A stretch of DNA of 64,000 nt from Hepsetus odoe (taxonomy: Eukaryota; Chordata; Actinopteri; Characiformes; Hepsetidae). The stretch spans positions 1,613,020 to 1,677,019 of the forward strand of contig CM029393.1 in assembly GCA_017165825.1 (NCBI GenBank). The letters run 5' to 3'. Below the pieces are notes generated by a model, which saw only the letters and a list, made by a program, of their open reading frames with translations, searched no databases and had not been told where the DNA came from. How positions within the stretch are numbered: position 1 is the stretch's first letter; every line of letters begins with the position of its first letter. This document shows, piece by piece, positions 47,363 to 58,550 of the stretch. A program made the translations under genes and the position numbers.

Positions 47363-47402
<40 letters not shown>
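47363..47402. repeat. (TA)n microsatellite after adapter
   Basis: A 40-bp TA run starting at the base after the mosaic end. It is presumably the first genomic sequence of the fragment that carried the adapter. Confidence 0.95.
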
Positions 47403-47407
<5 letters not shown>

Positions 47408-48309
47408 TATTAATTAAGCTTATTAAGGGAAAGCATTGTGTGCGTGTCCAGGGGATTCATTTTGAGCACTAAAATGGCAATTGCATAAGAAGTCAAATCA
47501 AGTAGGATTTAATTGTCATTTCAACAATATACACAGTACATGTATGAAACAAAACAACATTCCTCCAGGACCATGGTGCTACACAAGAAGCAACAAAATA
47601 GAAGTTAGAATAGAAGAAATAGAAGTTCTATCATCAAAACTGTTAAGAAAAAAAAAACTCCATTTCCTCCTACAGAGAGGATGCTCAAGCTTTGCATTTC
47701 TGACTGCAATACTTCCAGTAAACAATGTCATTTTAGTTTTGCATGTGACCTGCTTGCTTATAACTATCTATAACTATATACTATACACTAACACTATTAT
47801 GACTATACACCTGCATTGACCTAAACAGATTTAGGGCTGTCTATAGTTGATGTCTTTGATCTGCAACAAGAAAAAAAAAAGTTACATTATTGCATTAGAA
47901 CAGTTGTTTGGTTGGAAATCAATGTCTTTGCATCCAGAATTGACTAAAGGTGCAAATTTGCCAAGATCGATCAGGTGGTCTCCAGCAAAGCCAACACCGG
48001 TTTAGCACTAATGTTAACAGAAAGGGAAAGGGTCCTGCATAGCTTGGTCCAGGTTGGTTGGAGTTGCTTTCTCAACAACAGGAATACACCAGAGTTTCCC
48101 CAGATAATGCACATTGAGACCACCTGTTTTTGAGGATCTCAAGCTGCTTATTTTGGTGGTGACCCAAGAGCAATAACTTTTAAAGCAGAAGCTGCCGCTT
48201 AATTGTATGTGTTTGCGTATAGTCCAAGTACTCAAATTGATGAGAAAAATGTCCAAATTCAAGTCTGGAAGAATAAGAACTAACTGTAAATTGCCTTTCA
48301 AAATGAAAT
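47403..48309. other. Non-coding, no gene seen
   Basis: Unique AT-rich sequence containing the left arm of the 27-bp inverted repeat listed separately. The 112-codon plus frame at 47481-47819 has no domain. Confidence 0.5.
47822..47848 (+). repeat. Perfect 27-bp inverted repeat, left arm
   Basis: The 27 bases starting TAAACAGATTTAGGG and ending CTGTCTATAGTT occur exactly, reverse-complemented, at 50518-50544. The match stops sharply on both sides. Confidence 0.9.
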
Positions 48310-48441
48310 AGAGTCAGTCAGTCAGTCATTTTCTGACACTAGTCCCAAACAGGGTAGCGGGGGAGTGCTGGAGTCCATCCCAGCTCGCACAGGCCGAAGG
48401 ACGGGGGGGGACACCCTGGACAGGTCGCCAGCCCATCGCAG
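48310..48441. mobile_element. Teleost interspersed repeat fragment with (CAGT)n start
   Basis: It starts with CAGT units, then CATTTTCTGACACTAGTCCC, GGGTAGCGGGGGAGTGCTGG, CATCCCAGCTCGCACAGG, CCTGGACAGGTCGCCAGCCC and ATCGCAGGG. It is a longer and better-preserved copy of the unit at 25329-25440, in the same orientation. Confidence 0.75.
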
Positions 48442-49138
48442 GGAGATGTAATAGAGTGAATATAGAAATTTCAGTTTTCTTCCGGCACTGTAAACCTAAC
48501 CCCAGGTTTAACCTCAGCGACTGTTTTACCTATTTAAGTTTAAAGAATTAACCATAATCCATGTGTGATAAAAGGACCATACCGTAGATACTGCAAACTC
48601 AACCTTAAAGTTAAGCTAAACATTGTCATCAATTCTTCTTTTCTGGTGATTCTGTGCATCTGTGTGAAAAACCTCACACTGAGTAGGAGAGAAAAAAAAA
48701 AAAAAAACAAAAAAAAAAAAAACAGGTGTACATGATGTACAAGCCATCAGAAATACTCTCTCAGATACTACATGTGCAGTAATTAATGTCTGTTTTTAAG
48801 ACTTCATGGTTAATTGAACAGCTGAGCTTTAAATTGCCGCCTGTCGCATTACACTAATGTCAAAGCAGCCTTAGTAATGCACTGAGAAGCAAAACCTACA
48901 TAACCACAGAACTCCAATGTCACATTAAATTTGTGTTTGCACTTACTCACACTGCAACTTCAACTGCTCCTTCTACAACAACAACAACTTCTACACACAG
49001 CACATCAGATGCACACACCTCTGCATATCACAAGTCATACTCTTTCATTAAGCAGCCACTATAGCTCAATGCTATGAAGACATTTCCAAGTGGGCACCAC
49101 TTTCTTCTCATCCTCACAGGATTATGATGGTCTTATTA
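48442..49138. other. Non-coding; interrupted A runs at 48690-48722
   Basis: Unique sequence with a compound A-run. No gene is supported. Confidence 0.5.
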
Positions 49139-49411
49139 GGGTTGCACAACAGTATCAGAATAATATCTGTATTGGCAGATCTTTGCTTGAAAAACCATCA
49201 TCATCATCAGATAGGTGTTGAGATTTCAAACCAATGTATAATAAAACATTTATTGCACAGAATATTTAGGTCATGCTGAAATACTGAATACATTTTTTTT
49301 TCCCCATTTTGCCAAATTTTTAAGCCTGTAGAAATAAAAATAAGTAATATTCAAGATACATTTTCATAATGCAGATAGATTTAGCTGAATCCCACATCAG
49401 TGCATCCCTAG
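49139..49411. mobile_element. hAT-like non-autonomous element
   Basis: The left edge TAGGGTTGCACAACAGTATC and the right edge AGTGCATCCCTAG form short inverted termini typical of fish hAT MITEs (TAGGGATGCAC-type). The left part also has the TATCTGTATTGGCAGATC words of that group. It is about 270 bp with no transposase. The 8-bp target duplication expected for hAT is not clearly visible. Confidence 0.5.
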
Positions 49412-49880
49412 TTTTTACCAGGCCATAATGTAGAATGTTTTGTAAACACATTTATTGTATTTTTAACATGGTTTTCTTAGATAATGTATTTTCATATCAT
49501 ACAATGATAAAGATTTCAGTGCAAAAAATCTAGTATAACTATTGTCAACCAAATGCTGAGGTTTCAGCCTCAAGACACCAACATGTCTTGCTTGCTGTAC
49601 TGTACTTGTGGACCACTGCTATCAAGCAAAAGATATTAAATGTGGACCACAATTCATTAATGTCAGGTAAATGCAAATCTGCTTTTCATCCATACCTGGG
49701 TGTTAAAAGGAAAACTTAATGAAAGTGTCTGGTTGGGTTATTGTCTGTAGAATTAGATCTCATGCTTCATCACTCACTGGGAAGATTCATAGGAGCGAGG
49801 ACAGTTTTTAAAGAGAGAGCATTAAAATGTTGCAGTGCACTTTTTTTTTCCATCTGCCCTCTGACTTAGTTGAAAAGATT
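49412..49880. other. Non-coding, no feature seen
   Basis: Unique AT-rich sequence. Confidence 0.5.
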
Positions 49881-50134
49881 TGGGGCAGTGGTGGCCTAAT
49901 GGTTAGAAAGTTGGCCCCCGGATCAGAAGATTGTGGGTTCGATTCCCTCACCAGTAGGTCGCCCTGAGGTACCCTTGAGCAAGGTATCATCCCAATCACT
50001 GCTCCCCGGGCGCTTTCAATAGCTGCCCCCTGCTGCACATGTTTATGTGTATTGGTAAAATGCAGAGGTGTAATTTCTTTGTTGTTCACTGTGTGTTGTG
50101 CTGTGTTTCACAATAACAAGAATAGTCACTTTCA
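49881..50134 (+). mobile_element. SINE family A, full length
   Basis: Head TGGGGCAGTGGTGGCCTAAT, B-box GGGTTCGATTCCC, CCTGAGGTACCCTTGAGCAA, CTGCTCCCCGGGCGCTTTCA, AGCTGCCCCCTGCTGCAC, a slightly altered GTGTAATTTCTTTGTTGTTC and the end GTCACTTTCAA. The tail variant TGTGCTGTGTTTCACAATAA resembles the tail of the interrupted SINE at 62957. Confidence 0.93.
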
Positions 50135-52509
50135 AATCTTTTTAAAGTGAGCCTTTAATCAAATTGAAACTGGTCTCTTTTGGTCATATTAAAACCACAC
50201 TCAACAAATATCATTTACAAAGACAAAAGTTTGCCCCTCCAAAACGGTTTAAACACTGGCCTTATCAGCAATCATCCAGTAAAACCCCATTTCCTGTTGC
50301 CCTCTAAAATGTTCCCACAATATCTACACCCATCTCTCGCTCTCCTCACAGATTGACTCCCTCCTTTAGTGGTCAGTTGACCTCACCATTACTGTTGCCT
50401 GTATATTTCTGATTGGCGGACTAAAATAATCAAAGCTTCTGCTCTGCTGGAATGAAAACCTGGAAGGTATTTTTGTAATAAAAAACAAACAAACACACAA
50501 GCAAAAAAACAACTGGAAACTATAGACAGCCCTAAATCTGTTTAAATTAAAAAGTAACTTCCGAACCTTGAATTTTTAAAATCTATTACAAGATTGTCTC
50601 AGGACATGTGGAAACCTTGAGCTATAAAAATAATAAAAGGAACATCAGGCACTGGTGATTTTAAGATCATAGGATACCTGCGAAATAAAACTTCTGTTAA
50701 GTTTAGACTTTAATGCTAATTAGTGGCTACTCACTGTAGCTGGCAGTATTGGTAGGTCAAAAACATGTCTTTATAGCCACAGAGGGGAACAAAATCTTGT
50801 TATAAACCCACTTGAAGCCTGTCTCAACTCTATATTCTACTTCATATCTACTTCAGAGTGAATCTGCTAAAGAGGTAGAAATCAAATAAGCTTTGTTGGA
50901 GTTAGTGTGTACTAGATATTGAATCGACTATAATTTACATCCATACAGGAAAAAAAAAAAAAACGAAATTTATTCCAAATCTCCATTTAATTCATCAGTG
51001 CTACACAATGTGAGACCAAAGGCAGAAGTTAATTGATAAAAATCCCAATGCACATTCCTCCCTACCCATTTCAACTTGCTGAATTATTCATTGGTGAATG
51101 CTAATGTTTCCCCATTCAGTAGCACAGTGTCAAGCACTTTGTGATTTGAATTATTTAGATTTTGGCAGTTGAAACCATTTCAAGTCTTGAGACGATGGTG
51201 ACATATCATTTGTCATGCAGTGTGCCAGCCCGTGCCCTACTTGGTGATTAATGCTATTTTCACTTTTACTCTGATAGAAGCCCAGCGTAAAATGGAATGG
51301 GGAAATAAAGTGCCATTTAGTTCATAAAATGTAACCACCTTAAGTATAAACTGCTTGTGTTCTATAAACAACTCTGCTGTCTGACGATAAACCACGATGC
51401 AATGGGAGTTAAGTCTTACTGAGCACTGCTATAAGCCTTGTGTTATCGTCCCAGAACACGTTTTAAAGTTACATAACCACAGTCAACACACCGCCTCATT
51501 TTCCAGCACAAAATTATTTCAAAAGAGTTGGCGAGCACTCAACAAAGCCCAAGATTAACTGCTTCAAGGACTAATTGAGGGTAGAAGTGGTTCTAGCTGC
51601 TCCAGAAAGAGGAACTGTAAAAGCTAGAGCGAGCATCAGGCATTGTTATTAAGTACCATATACAGACCACATAGATGTTTTGAGGAAAAGGGGGTAAATA
51701 AATGACCTTCACTGTTTAAACAGAGTCATCCTGGCAGGTAAACCACATCAAAACACTGATTAAGAAAACGGCCACTGATAAAAGTCTGGCTGGCTTCACT
51801 AATACACAGCTGGACATTTCTCCTGCCCTATTCCTTCAAATGCTCCTTCCTTTTAATCTGCCAAAGATGATTTCTTTTGAAGAAAGACCACCTTCACCCC
51901 CCCTAGACGGCAGTTCAAGCCCCACGGTCAACAGGGGTGAATGACCCTGAAAGCTGCTGGTAAATTCTCATTAGCTCAGGGTCCCTGCTTCCATCAGCCA
52001 GCATTGATTTATGGAACCTTTCCAGGGCCGGTGCTCCATAGCTCAGAAAGAAAAAGTGCCCCCAAAATAATAACTATAATACCTTAAAGAAAAAAAAGAC
52101 ACATTGTCGTTATTTCTTGCAGCTGTAGCTGGTCTTATTGATCACATGCAGCTGGCTTGTGGCTCAGAACTGGCTCACACCTATATCACAATCCATCCTT
52201 CCTGCACTTAAAACAATGCAGTTTTCCAGCAGACAAAATTTCATTGTAATCCTAACAGGCTCCTCATGGCCTATATGCCTTGAAATACCTCTTAGATATA
52301 GTTGTTATTAGCTCACAAAAAAACGGAAAAAGAAATGAATTCTGTAGAAAGTGTGACTTCCAACACATTTGTGGTAAACAAACAAAATTTAATTATGATT
52401 TGAAGCAGATGTGGTCTATGACCAATGCGAGTCCATTCTTTGCATTTCTGGCATGGTTGTGATAAAACTAAAGGGGGCAAAGGCTAGTTGAGTGGTCTTG
52501 AGTACATCT
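50135..52509. other. Non-coding; possible conserved stretches near 51100-51260 and 51760-52070
   Basis: Repeat-free sequence with moderate G+C in places, such as CTTTTAATCTGCCAAAGATG and CCATCAGCCAGCATTGATTT. These may be conserved regulatory DNA. No coding frame is supported. The right arm of the 27-bp inverted repeat also lies here. Confidence 0.35.
50518..50544 (-). repeat. Perfect 27-bp inverted repeat, right arm
   Basis: Exact reverse complement of 47822-47848. It is followed by AATTAAAAAG and preceded by AACTGGA, neither of which extends the match. Confidence 0.9.
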
Positions 52510-52716
52510 GGGGTGGTGGTTGTCTAGTGGTAGGAGTGCTAGGAAACTCACCATTGGACCAAGAGGTCGCAGGTTCAAATCCCACCTCACCACTAACACC
52601 ATTGGGTTCCTGAGCAAAACCCTCAACCCCAAGATGCGCCAGGGGGACTGCCCCTGTAATCAGGAATTTAAATTCGCCCTGGATAAGAGCATGTGCTAAA
52701 TGCTGAAAATGGAAAT
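52510..52716 (+). mobile_element. SINE family B copy
   Basis: Head GGGGTGGTGGTTGTCTAGTG, B-box CAGGTTCAAATCCCACC, TTGGGTTCCTGAGCAAAACC, GGGGGACTGCCCCTGTAATC and tail CCTGGATAAGAGCATGTGCT then AAATGCTGAAAATGGAAATG. Full length with a slightly changed tail. Confidence 0.92.
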
Positions 52717-55698
52717 GTTAATACAGAATGTGAATACCATATCTTAAAAACACTATCATCAGCGACAGCTAACTGGACAATTGAAGTTTTAGCACCAACG
52801 GCACTGTATTGCAGGGGTCATCCAGAATACATTTTGTTTATTTTAAGTTCAACTTTTGTGGCTCTAAACTGCTTATCGCTAAAGCCTAGGTGTACTTTTT
52901 TATGCATAGCAAAATGAATGGCAAATGTAACTGAAAATGCACCATTAACAAATATTAGCCATTTTCACAATAAAATTGTGACTTAAAATCTTTTGCCGGA
53001 TAAGGGTAGGAATGCAAATGCACATTTACACAGTATTACATTGTTTCCCTCTACTGTTCATTATACATCCATTTGGGTGGTATTGGCAGACTTCCTACAC
53101 TTGGGTTTTATGTGGCAAGTGCTCATGTTTAGACCAAAGCAAATTACTCATTGTATTTTCAAATGTATACTTACACATGTTTAAATCCCAAAATAGTCCC
53201 AACATTGATGTAAATGTCTGCTAAAACATTGTGAATCTGAGTGAGCAGGGTCTGCTGAATTTCTAGGTCCTCAAAAACTGTTTATGTCTACATATTGAAA
53301 CATTCCTTTGAGAGGGATGTCCTGAAATATGTGGTGTTGTACCACCCAACAGACAATCAAAAGATGAGAAGCTTAAGGATGGCATTTACTCTTTGACATT
53401 TTATTAAGAGGAAACCAGTGAGAACTCCCTTTTCTACAACAGACATAAGCCATCAGTCTTCTACCCTGACCACAGCATGTAAAATCAACATATTAATTAT
53501 ATTACATAAGACAAACTGGTAATACCAGCTGTGTATCTCTACAGGTTAACCATTAACTTCTTGTCTTAATCACACAAATTGTGACAAAACTGAGATATGA
53601 GCATCAGCAGTGGATGAAGCTAAAGCTTTGTGATGGAGCCACTGAATAAACATGCTGGGCTTTGGTCCTGATCACATGGCCATGCCGCTTCGCTCCACTG
53701 CACATTAGCTGCCTTTCAGCACACTGGACTATCAAAGGGGACTGCTGTGTGACAGGCGGGAGTTGGGACCGCCTCCAATTTTATTCTTTCCTACCTACCG
53801 TTGCTCAGTTTATGTCAAAATACATACATCAAGTGTATATTAGAACTTCCAAAATGATTTTACCATTTTCATGTTATATTGGGTCAGATCAAGTGTAGTT
53901 TTGTAGCATCCATCACTGCCTCGCCTCCGGAATGTACAGAGCTTTTGTAAAGCCTTTTTAAAAAAAATCTAAATCTAAAGTCTCTCAGTGGCTCTCAATG
54001 CAAAGCACTGTACTTTTTTTTTTTTTTTTGTCAGAATACAGGTACACTAAGCGATGTCTGCATATTAAGTGAGAACCTAGCTAATGTTAATCAGATCAAC
54101 TGGTTAGTTAAGGATACACTACAATTGCAAATACTTGAATGATGACATAATTAATTTCAATAGGTTTGGATGTGTAGTGCCCAAAACCTAAATAAAAACT
54201 GTATATTAAAATAATGAGATTTCTCATATGAGGCAGCATAAACCATACAGTTCTCATTAGATTAAATGGCATTTTTGTGCTTGGGCTGATTACAACATTA
54301 AATCGTTGTAAAAGAGGAGATTCTCTATAAAGCTTCCCTAACTCATCGTGTATTGCTTGTTAATTCTGTTAGATGGTACAAAATAAAACATTTTTGTAGT
54401 GTTTAAATTTGGATGTTATACCATTAAGTGTGCACCTGTCATGCCTTTGCATAAGAAGTGCAGATTAAAGCTGCATTAGGGTACAAAAAATAAAGTTTAG
54501 AAGAGCAAAATGTAATTAAGCTAATGGCTAGCAAATACTGTCTCTATGTGATGAGGTATATCGATTTAATTGTTTTTTATTTACATTTATTAGTTCCCTT
54601 TCTACACTGGGAGAGACTGGACTGGCCTGTCTGTACAGCTTAGGGTTTGTCCATAGTTTTACTGTCTGTGCATTCAGTCTATGATCAGCACCGCCTGAAG
54701 GGAAAGCGTATTTATAGAGAGCGGGTGTAAGTTCAATGGTGCTCAATAATTAATGACGCTGCAGCCTGGCTGTGTAATAAGGCTGGCCTGAAACAATGCA
54801 ATTTACTGCACGTTACTGAGACTTTACAATACCCAGGTTGGCAGGGTGGGAGGTTTTAAAAAGAGAGGGAGAAAATGAGCATGTTAGCACACAGGCACTC
54901 ACCAAAGCAATGCTTTTGCTGATTTGAATGTATTGGGAAATATAAAGCAAATATTAAATGTATAACCTTTGTACATACATACATCTAGATGTTTACCTAT
55001 TTTCATTAAGAACATATATACATTTGTGTTACTGGCCAAGAGTATGCCAAGTTTTGCACTAGTAAACATCTTGCCACCGTTGATGGAGCTCAATCTTGTC
55101 TCATTTACATATATAATTTATACTCACATATGTATACACTTATATGCAGACCACGAGAGACTGTTCTAATGTTTCAAAATGGCTAGAGAGTTTCCACATT
55201 ATTCCTTCTCCTGAAAACATATCATTTGATACACAAGATTTTGCATTCTGAATGCAACACACACACCCGCAGTGAAGTAACAGTAGAGATTAAAGCTAAA
55301 TGAGCAGTGATCAGATTTTAATACTCAAAGACCTTCAACTTCTGTTTCAGTGAGATTTGCAACTCAGCAAACTGCTCCTGTGGATCGCATATCAAAGAAC
55401 TCGATAACGCTTTTTCCAAAAGGTACACAAGACACACACACACCATCAGTGAGCCAGTAGCTTTCTCCACTTAACCTTGGTGCTGGGTGAGTACAGAATG
55501 CCATGTCAGCAAACACATACGCACACACCCAAGCACCCACACCCACAAGCACAAACTGATGGGCTTCAACAGAGCCAGATCGATGCTCACACTCTCTCAC
55601 AGTGAAGGGGAAATGAGAGTGAGGGGGAGTGCGCAGAGAGAGAGTAAATTCAGGATGAACAGGATGTATGGGGAGTTACTGCAAACCACATGCTGGCT

Positions 55699-55700
<2 letters not shown>
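52717..55700. other. Non-coding; possible conserved stretches near 53640-53770 and 54590-54840
   Basis: The stretch near 54700-54800 (for example AATGGTGCTCAATAATTAAT, then GACGCTGCAGCCTGGCTG) and the one near 53640-53770 are repeat-free and of higher complexity than their surroundings, as conserved non-coding elements often are. This is only inference. T run at 54013-54030. No gene is supported. Confidence 0.35.
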
Positions 55701-55746
<46 letters not shown>

Positions 55747-55747
55747 G
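55701..55747. repeat. (GACA)n tetranucleotide microsatellite
   Basis: About 11 perfect GACA units and a final variant. The frame with Arg-Gln-Thr-Asp repeats is an artefact. Confidence 0.98.
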
Positions 55748-55999
55748 GCAGTCAAGCCTGATCTGAAACTGAAGCTTGGGTTTGTAGCTGTTGATTTAAT
55801 GTGAAGCAAAGACAATCAACAAGTTCATTAAAAAGCATATGATCTGTATTTATACAACAACTGCTTTCTGAACTTTTCCTCCACACAATCAAGTGTAAAG
55901 AATTGGTGTGAATAAACATGAAAAACTGTACCACTGATATACCCTTTGTATACACAGACCCCCTGCAGTCTTTTGTTTTGGAATAAAGTTGAATGCTTA
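55748..55999. other. Non-coding, no feature seen
   Basis: Unique AT-rich interval. Confidence 0.5.
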
Positions 56000-56154
56000 C
56001 ATTTCAGCATTTAGCAGACACTCTTATCCAGAGTGACTTCCATTTCCTAATTATAGGGACAGTCCTTGTACAGGGTGCAACTTGCTCAGGAATCCAATGG
56101 TTGTAGTGCTGGAGGTGGGAATCAAACCTGGCTATTTAGATGCTAAGCCATAGG
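56000..56154 (-). mobile_element. SINE family B, 5'-truncated
   Basis: On the minus strand the tail (CACTCTGGATAAGAGTGTCT, GCTAAATGCTGAAATGTAAG), ATAATTAGGAAATGGAAGTC, CCTGAGCAAG and a B-box-like CAGGTTTGATTCCCACC are present. The A-box head has been lost or strongly altered. Confidence 0.85.
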
Positions 56155-57624
56155 TTTGGACTTGAGTAATAAATCAACTGTCTCTGAACCAAACGCTTCA
56201 GAGACTCTTCATCAGCTGGAACCACATTTCTTGGGTGTGTTACTTCTGTTTTTCAAATTCTGTTTTTGATCTGATTCAGAATTTCATTTAGTTTCAAACT
56301 GAGGATTGAAATAAACTGGAGTATCCCTACTTCATGAAAATCATCTCCAAAAAGTCCTTGTGCTGCACATATCATGCAGTTAAACATGCTAACTTACTTT
56401 TTTAATCAAGGTCGTTATGCGCTCTTTCCTGTAAACTTTATTCAGCACAGTTATTTTCCTAAATTTCATTTAAATGTTGCTCTAGCCATTCATAGTTTAT
56501 ATCTAGCTAGTTAATATAATTGCATGTCATTTAAGAACATGCAGTATATTAGCCATAATGACCAAACACAATGCAACAAACATCACAGAATCCTCGACCT
56601 TGATTACCAGGATAGACAGCACTGGGAAACACTAGCATGGTAAGCTACCAGTTATCCCAAGCAACCAGAGATATGTGTGGTAGTGGTTAGAGGTGGGGAC
56701 TGCAGAGAGATCTAAACATTCATTCATACATTAACTTAACAGCTTATTCTGTAAACAGGTAGGGCTCAAGACTAATCCAGTGGTAATGGATTAAAGAAAA
56801 ATACTAGTGCACATTACCAAGCCATCACAGGCCAGACACACAGACAAACACACTCACAGTGACACCTAGTAGGCTCTTTAACATCTTCAGTCCACCTTAA
56901 TTGCATCTCTTTGGACAATGGGAGGGAATTAGAGAACCTGGGAGAAACCCAAAGAGACCTGTGAACTCCACACAGAAAGAACCTAGGCTCCCTCACCTGG
57001 GAATGGAACTCATTTTGCTGTGTGGTACAATCTGAACATCAGGGTACTTGAAAATACACCACCTGCTTTTGAGTGACAGCCCTTTCATCCAACCTAACAT
57101 CCTGTTTAAATACAGGAAATAGCATTCATGTGAGAAAATCCATGTACATACATGAGAAATGCAAGAACTTCACTCTAACTCATGTTTGCAGAGAACACCA
57201 ACCTGCATGCTTTTATTTCTGAACTTGTCTTTAAATGTAGCAAGCAGATAGAAAAGAATGGTTTTCTGGCAAGCTCAGGAAACAGTTAGCAAGCTATCAT
57301 GTGGACTCTGTTATTCAGTTTGGCTTTAAGTCCTGTTAATTAAAGGATTCACTTAAAAACAAGAATTATCAGTAAGAAATGCGTGTATTTTAGCTTCAAA
57401 GTCCACAGCTGCTTAAAAAGCATTAAACCCATAACAGTAAACACACAACACTGGATTCTAACAAACCAAGAAAGCATTATGTAATGATGTAAGTTTTGTT
57501 ATACAATACATAAACCACAAAAAGAAGTGTTTTTAAAATATGTTTTAAACATAAATGTGCATCAATTGCGCATCTTCATAATTGTCAAAAAGGTCATGAA
57601 TTTGCTGGAAATCTCTTGATTGTA
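56155..57624. other. Non-coding, no feature seen
   Basis: Unique AT-rich sequence without gene or repeat. Confidence 0.55.
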
Positions 57625-57865
57625 CAGAAGCAAGGTTGCATTGGTTTGAACATGTGCAGAGGAGAAATGAGGATTATACTGGGAGGAGGCTGTTGAGGAT
57701 GGAGCTGCCAGGAAAGAGGAAAAGAGGAGGCCCAGTAGAAGGTTTAAGGATGCTGTGAGAGAGTTGGTTTGAAGGAGGAAGAGTCAGAGGACAGGAAGAA
57801 ATGGAGATGATTGATCTGCTGTGGCAACCTCTAACGGGAACAGCCAAAAGAGGAAGATCATTACA
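57625..57865 (+). pseudogene. LINE ORF2 C-terminus and 3' tail (RTE-like)
   Basis: The plus strand encodes LHWFEHVQRRNEDYTGRRLL followed by RMELPGKRKRGGP. This is close to the 'RWFGHVQRRD..YTGRRML.MELPGRRKRGRP' end found in RTE-like reverse-transcriptase proteins. A stop and frameshift follow. The sequence ends with CTGCTGTGGCAACCTCTAAC and GGGAACAGCCAAAAGAGGAAG, the usual 3' tail 'CCGCTGTGGCGACCCCTAACGGGAGCAGCCGAAAGAAGAAGA'. A typical 5'-truncated dead copy. Confidence 0.82.
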
Positions 57866-58316
57866 CGCTTAGTAGGTTGTAATTTAGAGTGAGCACAACT
57901 AATACTGTGCTTGGCCTTTAAAACAAATAAATAAATAAATCACCTACTCTAATAGCATCATCACAGTGACAGACAACAAGGCCACTTAACACTGTGAACC
58001 TTGGCCAGAGGTTCATGAGAGTGTCTGGCTCTCAGCAGGGTGGTCCTCTCTCTCCCTTCATCACTCAGTGTAAGGCCAGCCAATGCAGGCATCTGTTCGC
58101 TAACATAACAGAATTAATAGTCAATGCACTTGTCCAAGTTGGTTAAGCTGTGTGATGACATTGCATCAGCAGTGGTTTGAAGAGATGCACTGGTGCCTGT
58201 TTTTGAAGAAACACATACTAGGTTTCACCTTCCAAGTTTTGTAACAAAATGTAACAAATGGAGACCAAGTGTGAGGCAATCAAACTAAACTGTGGGAAAA
58301 CTTATCAACGTTGGTA
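57866..58316. other. Non-coding, no feature seen
   Basis: Unique sequence with an AAAT-type patch near 57921-57939. Confidence 0.5.
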
Positions 58317-58548
58317 CAGTATCTCACAAAAGTGAGTACACCACTCACATTTTTGTAAATATATTATTACATCTCTCATGGGACAACACTGAAGATATGA
58401 CACTTTGATACAATGTAAAATAATCAGTTTACAGGATACTGCATAACAGTGTCCCCTCAAAATAACTCAACACACAGCCAATAATGTCAAAACCACTGGC
58501 AACAAAAGTGAGTACACCCCTAAGTGAATGTCCACATTGTGCCCAAAG
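58317..58548 (+). repeat. Left terminal inverted repeat of the Tc1 element
   Basis: About 230 bp, aligned to the right repeat with roughly 15 percent differences and a few indels by eye. It contains an outer and an inner transposase-binding-type direct repeat. It ends just before the transposase stop codon region. Confidence 0.85.
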
Positions 58549-58550
58549 TA

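Noticed and set aside
55701..55747. CRISPR-like short tandem repeats
   Set aside because: Perfect tetranucleotide microsatellite with no spacers. The window is from a vertebrate.
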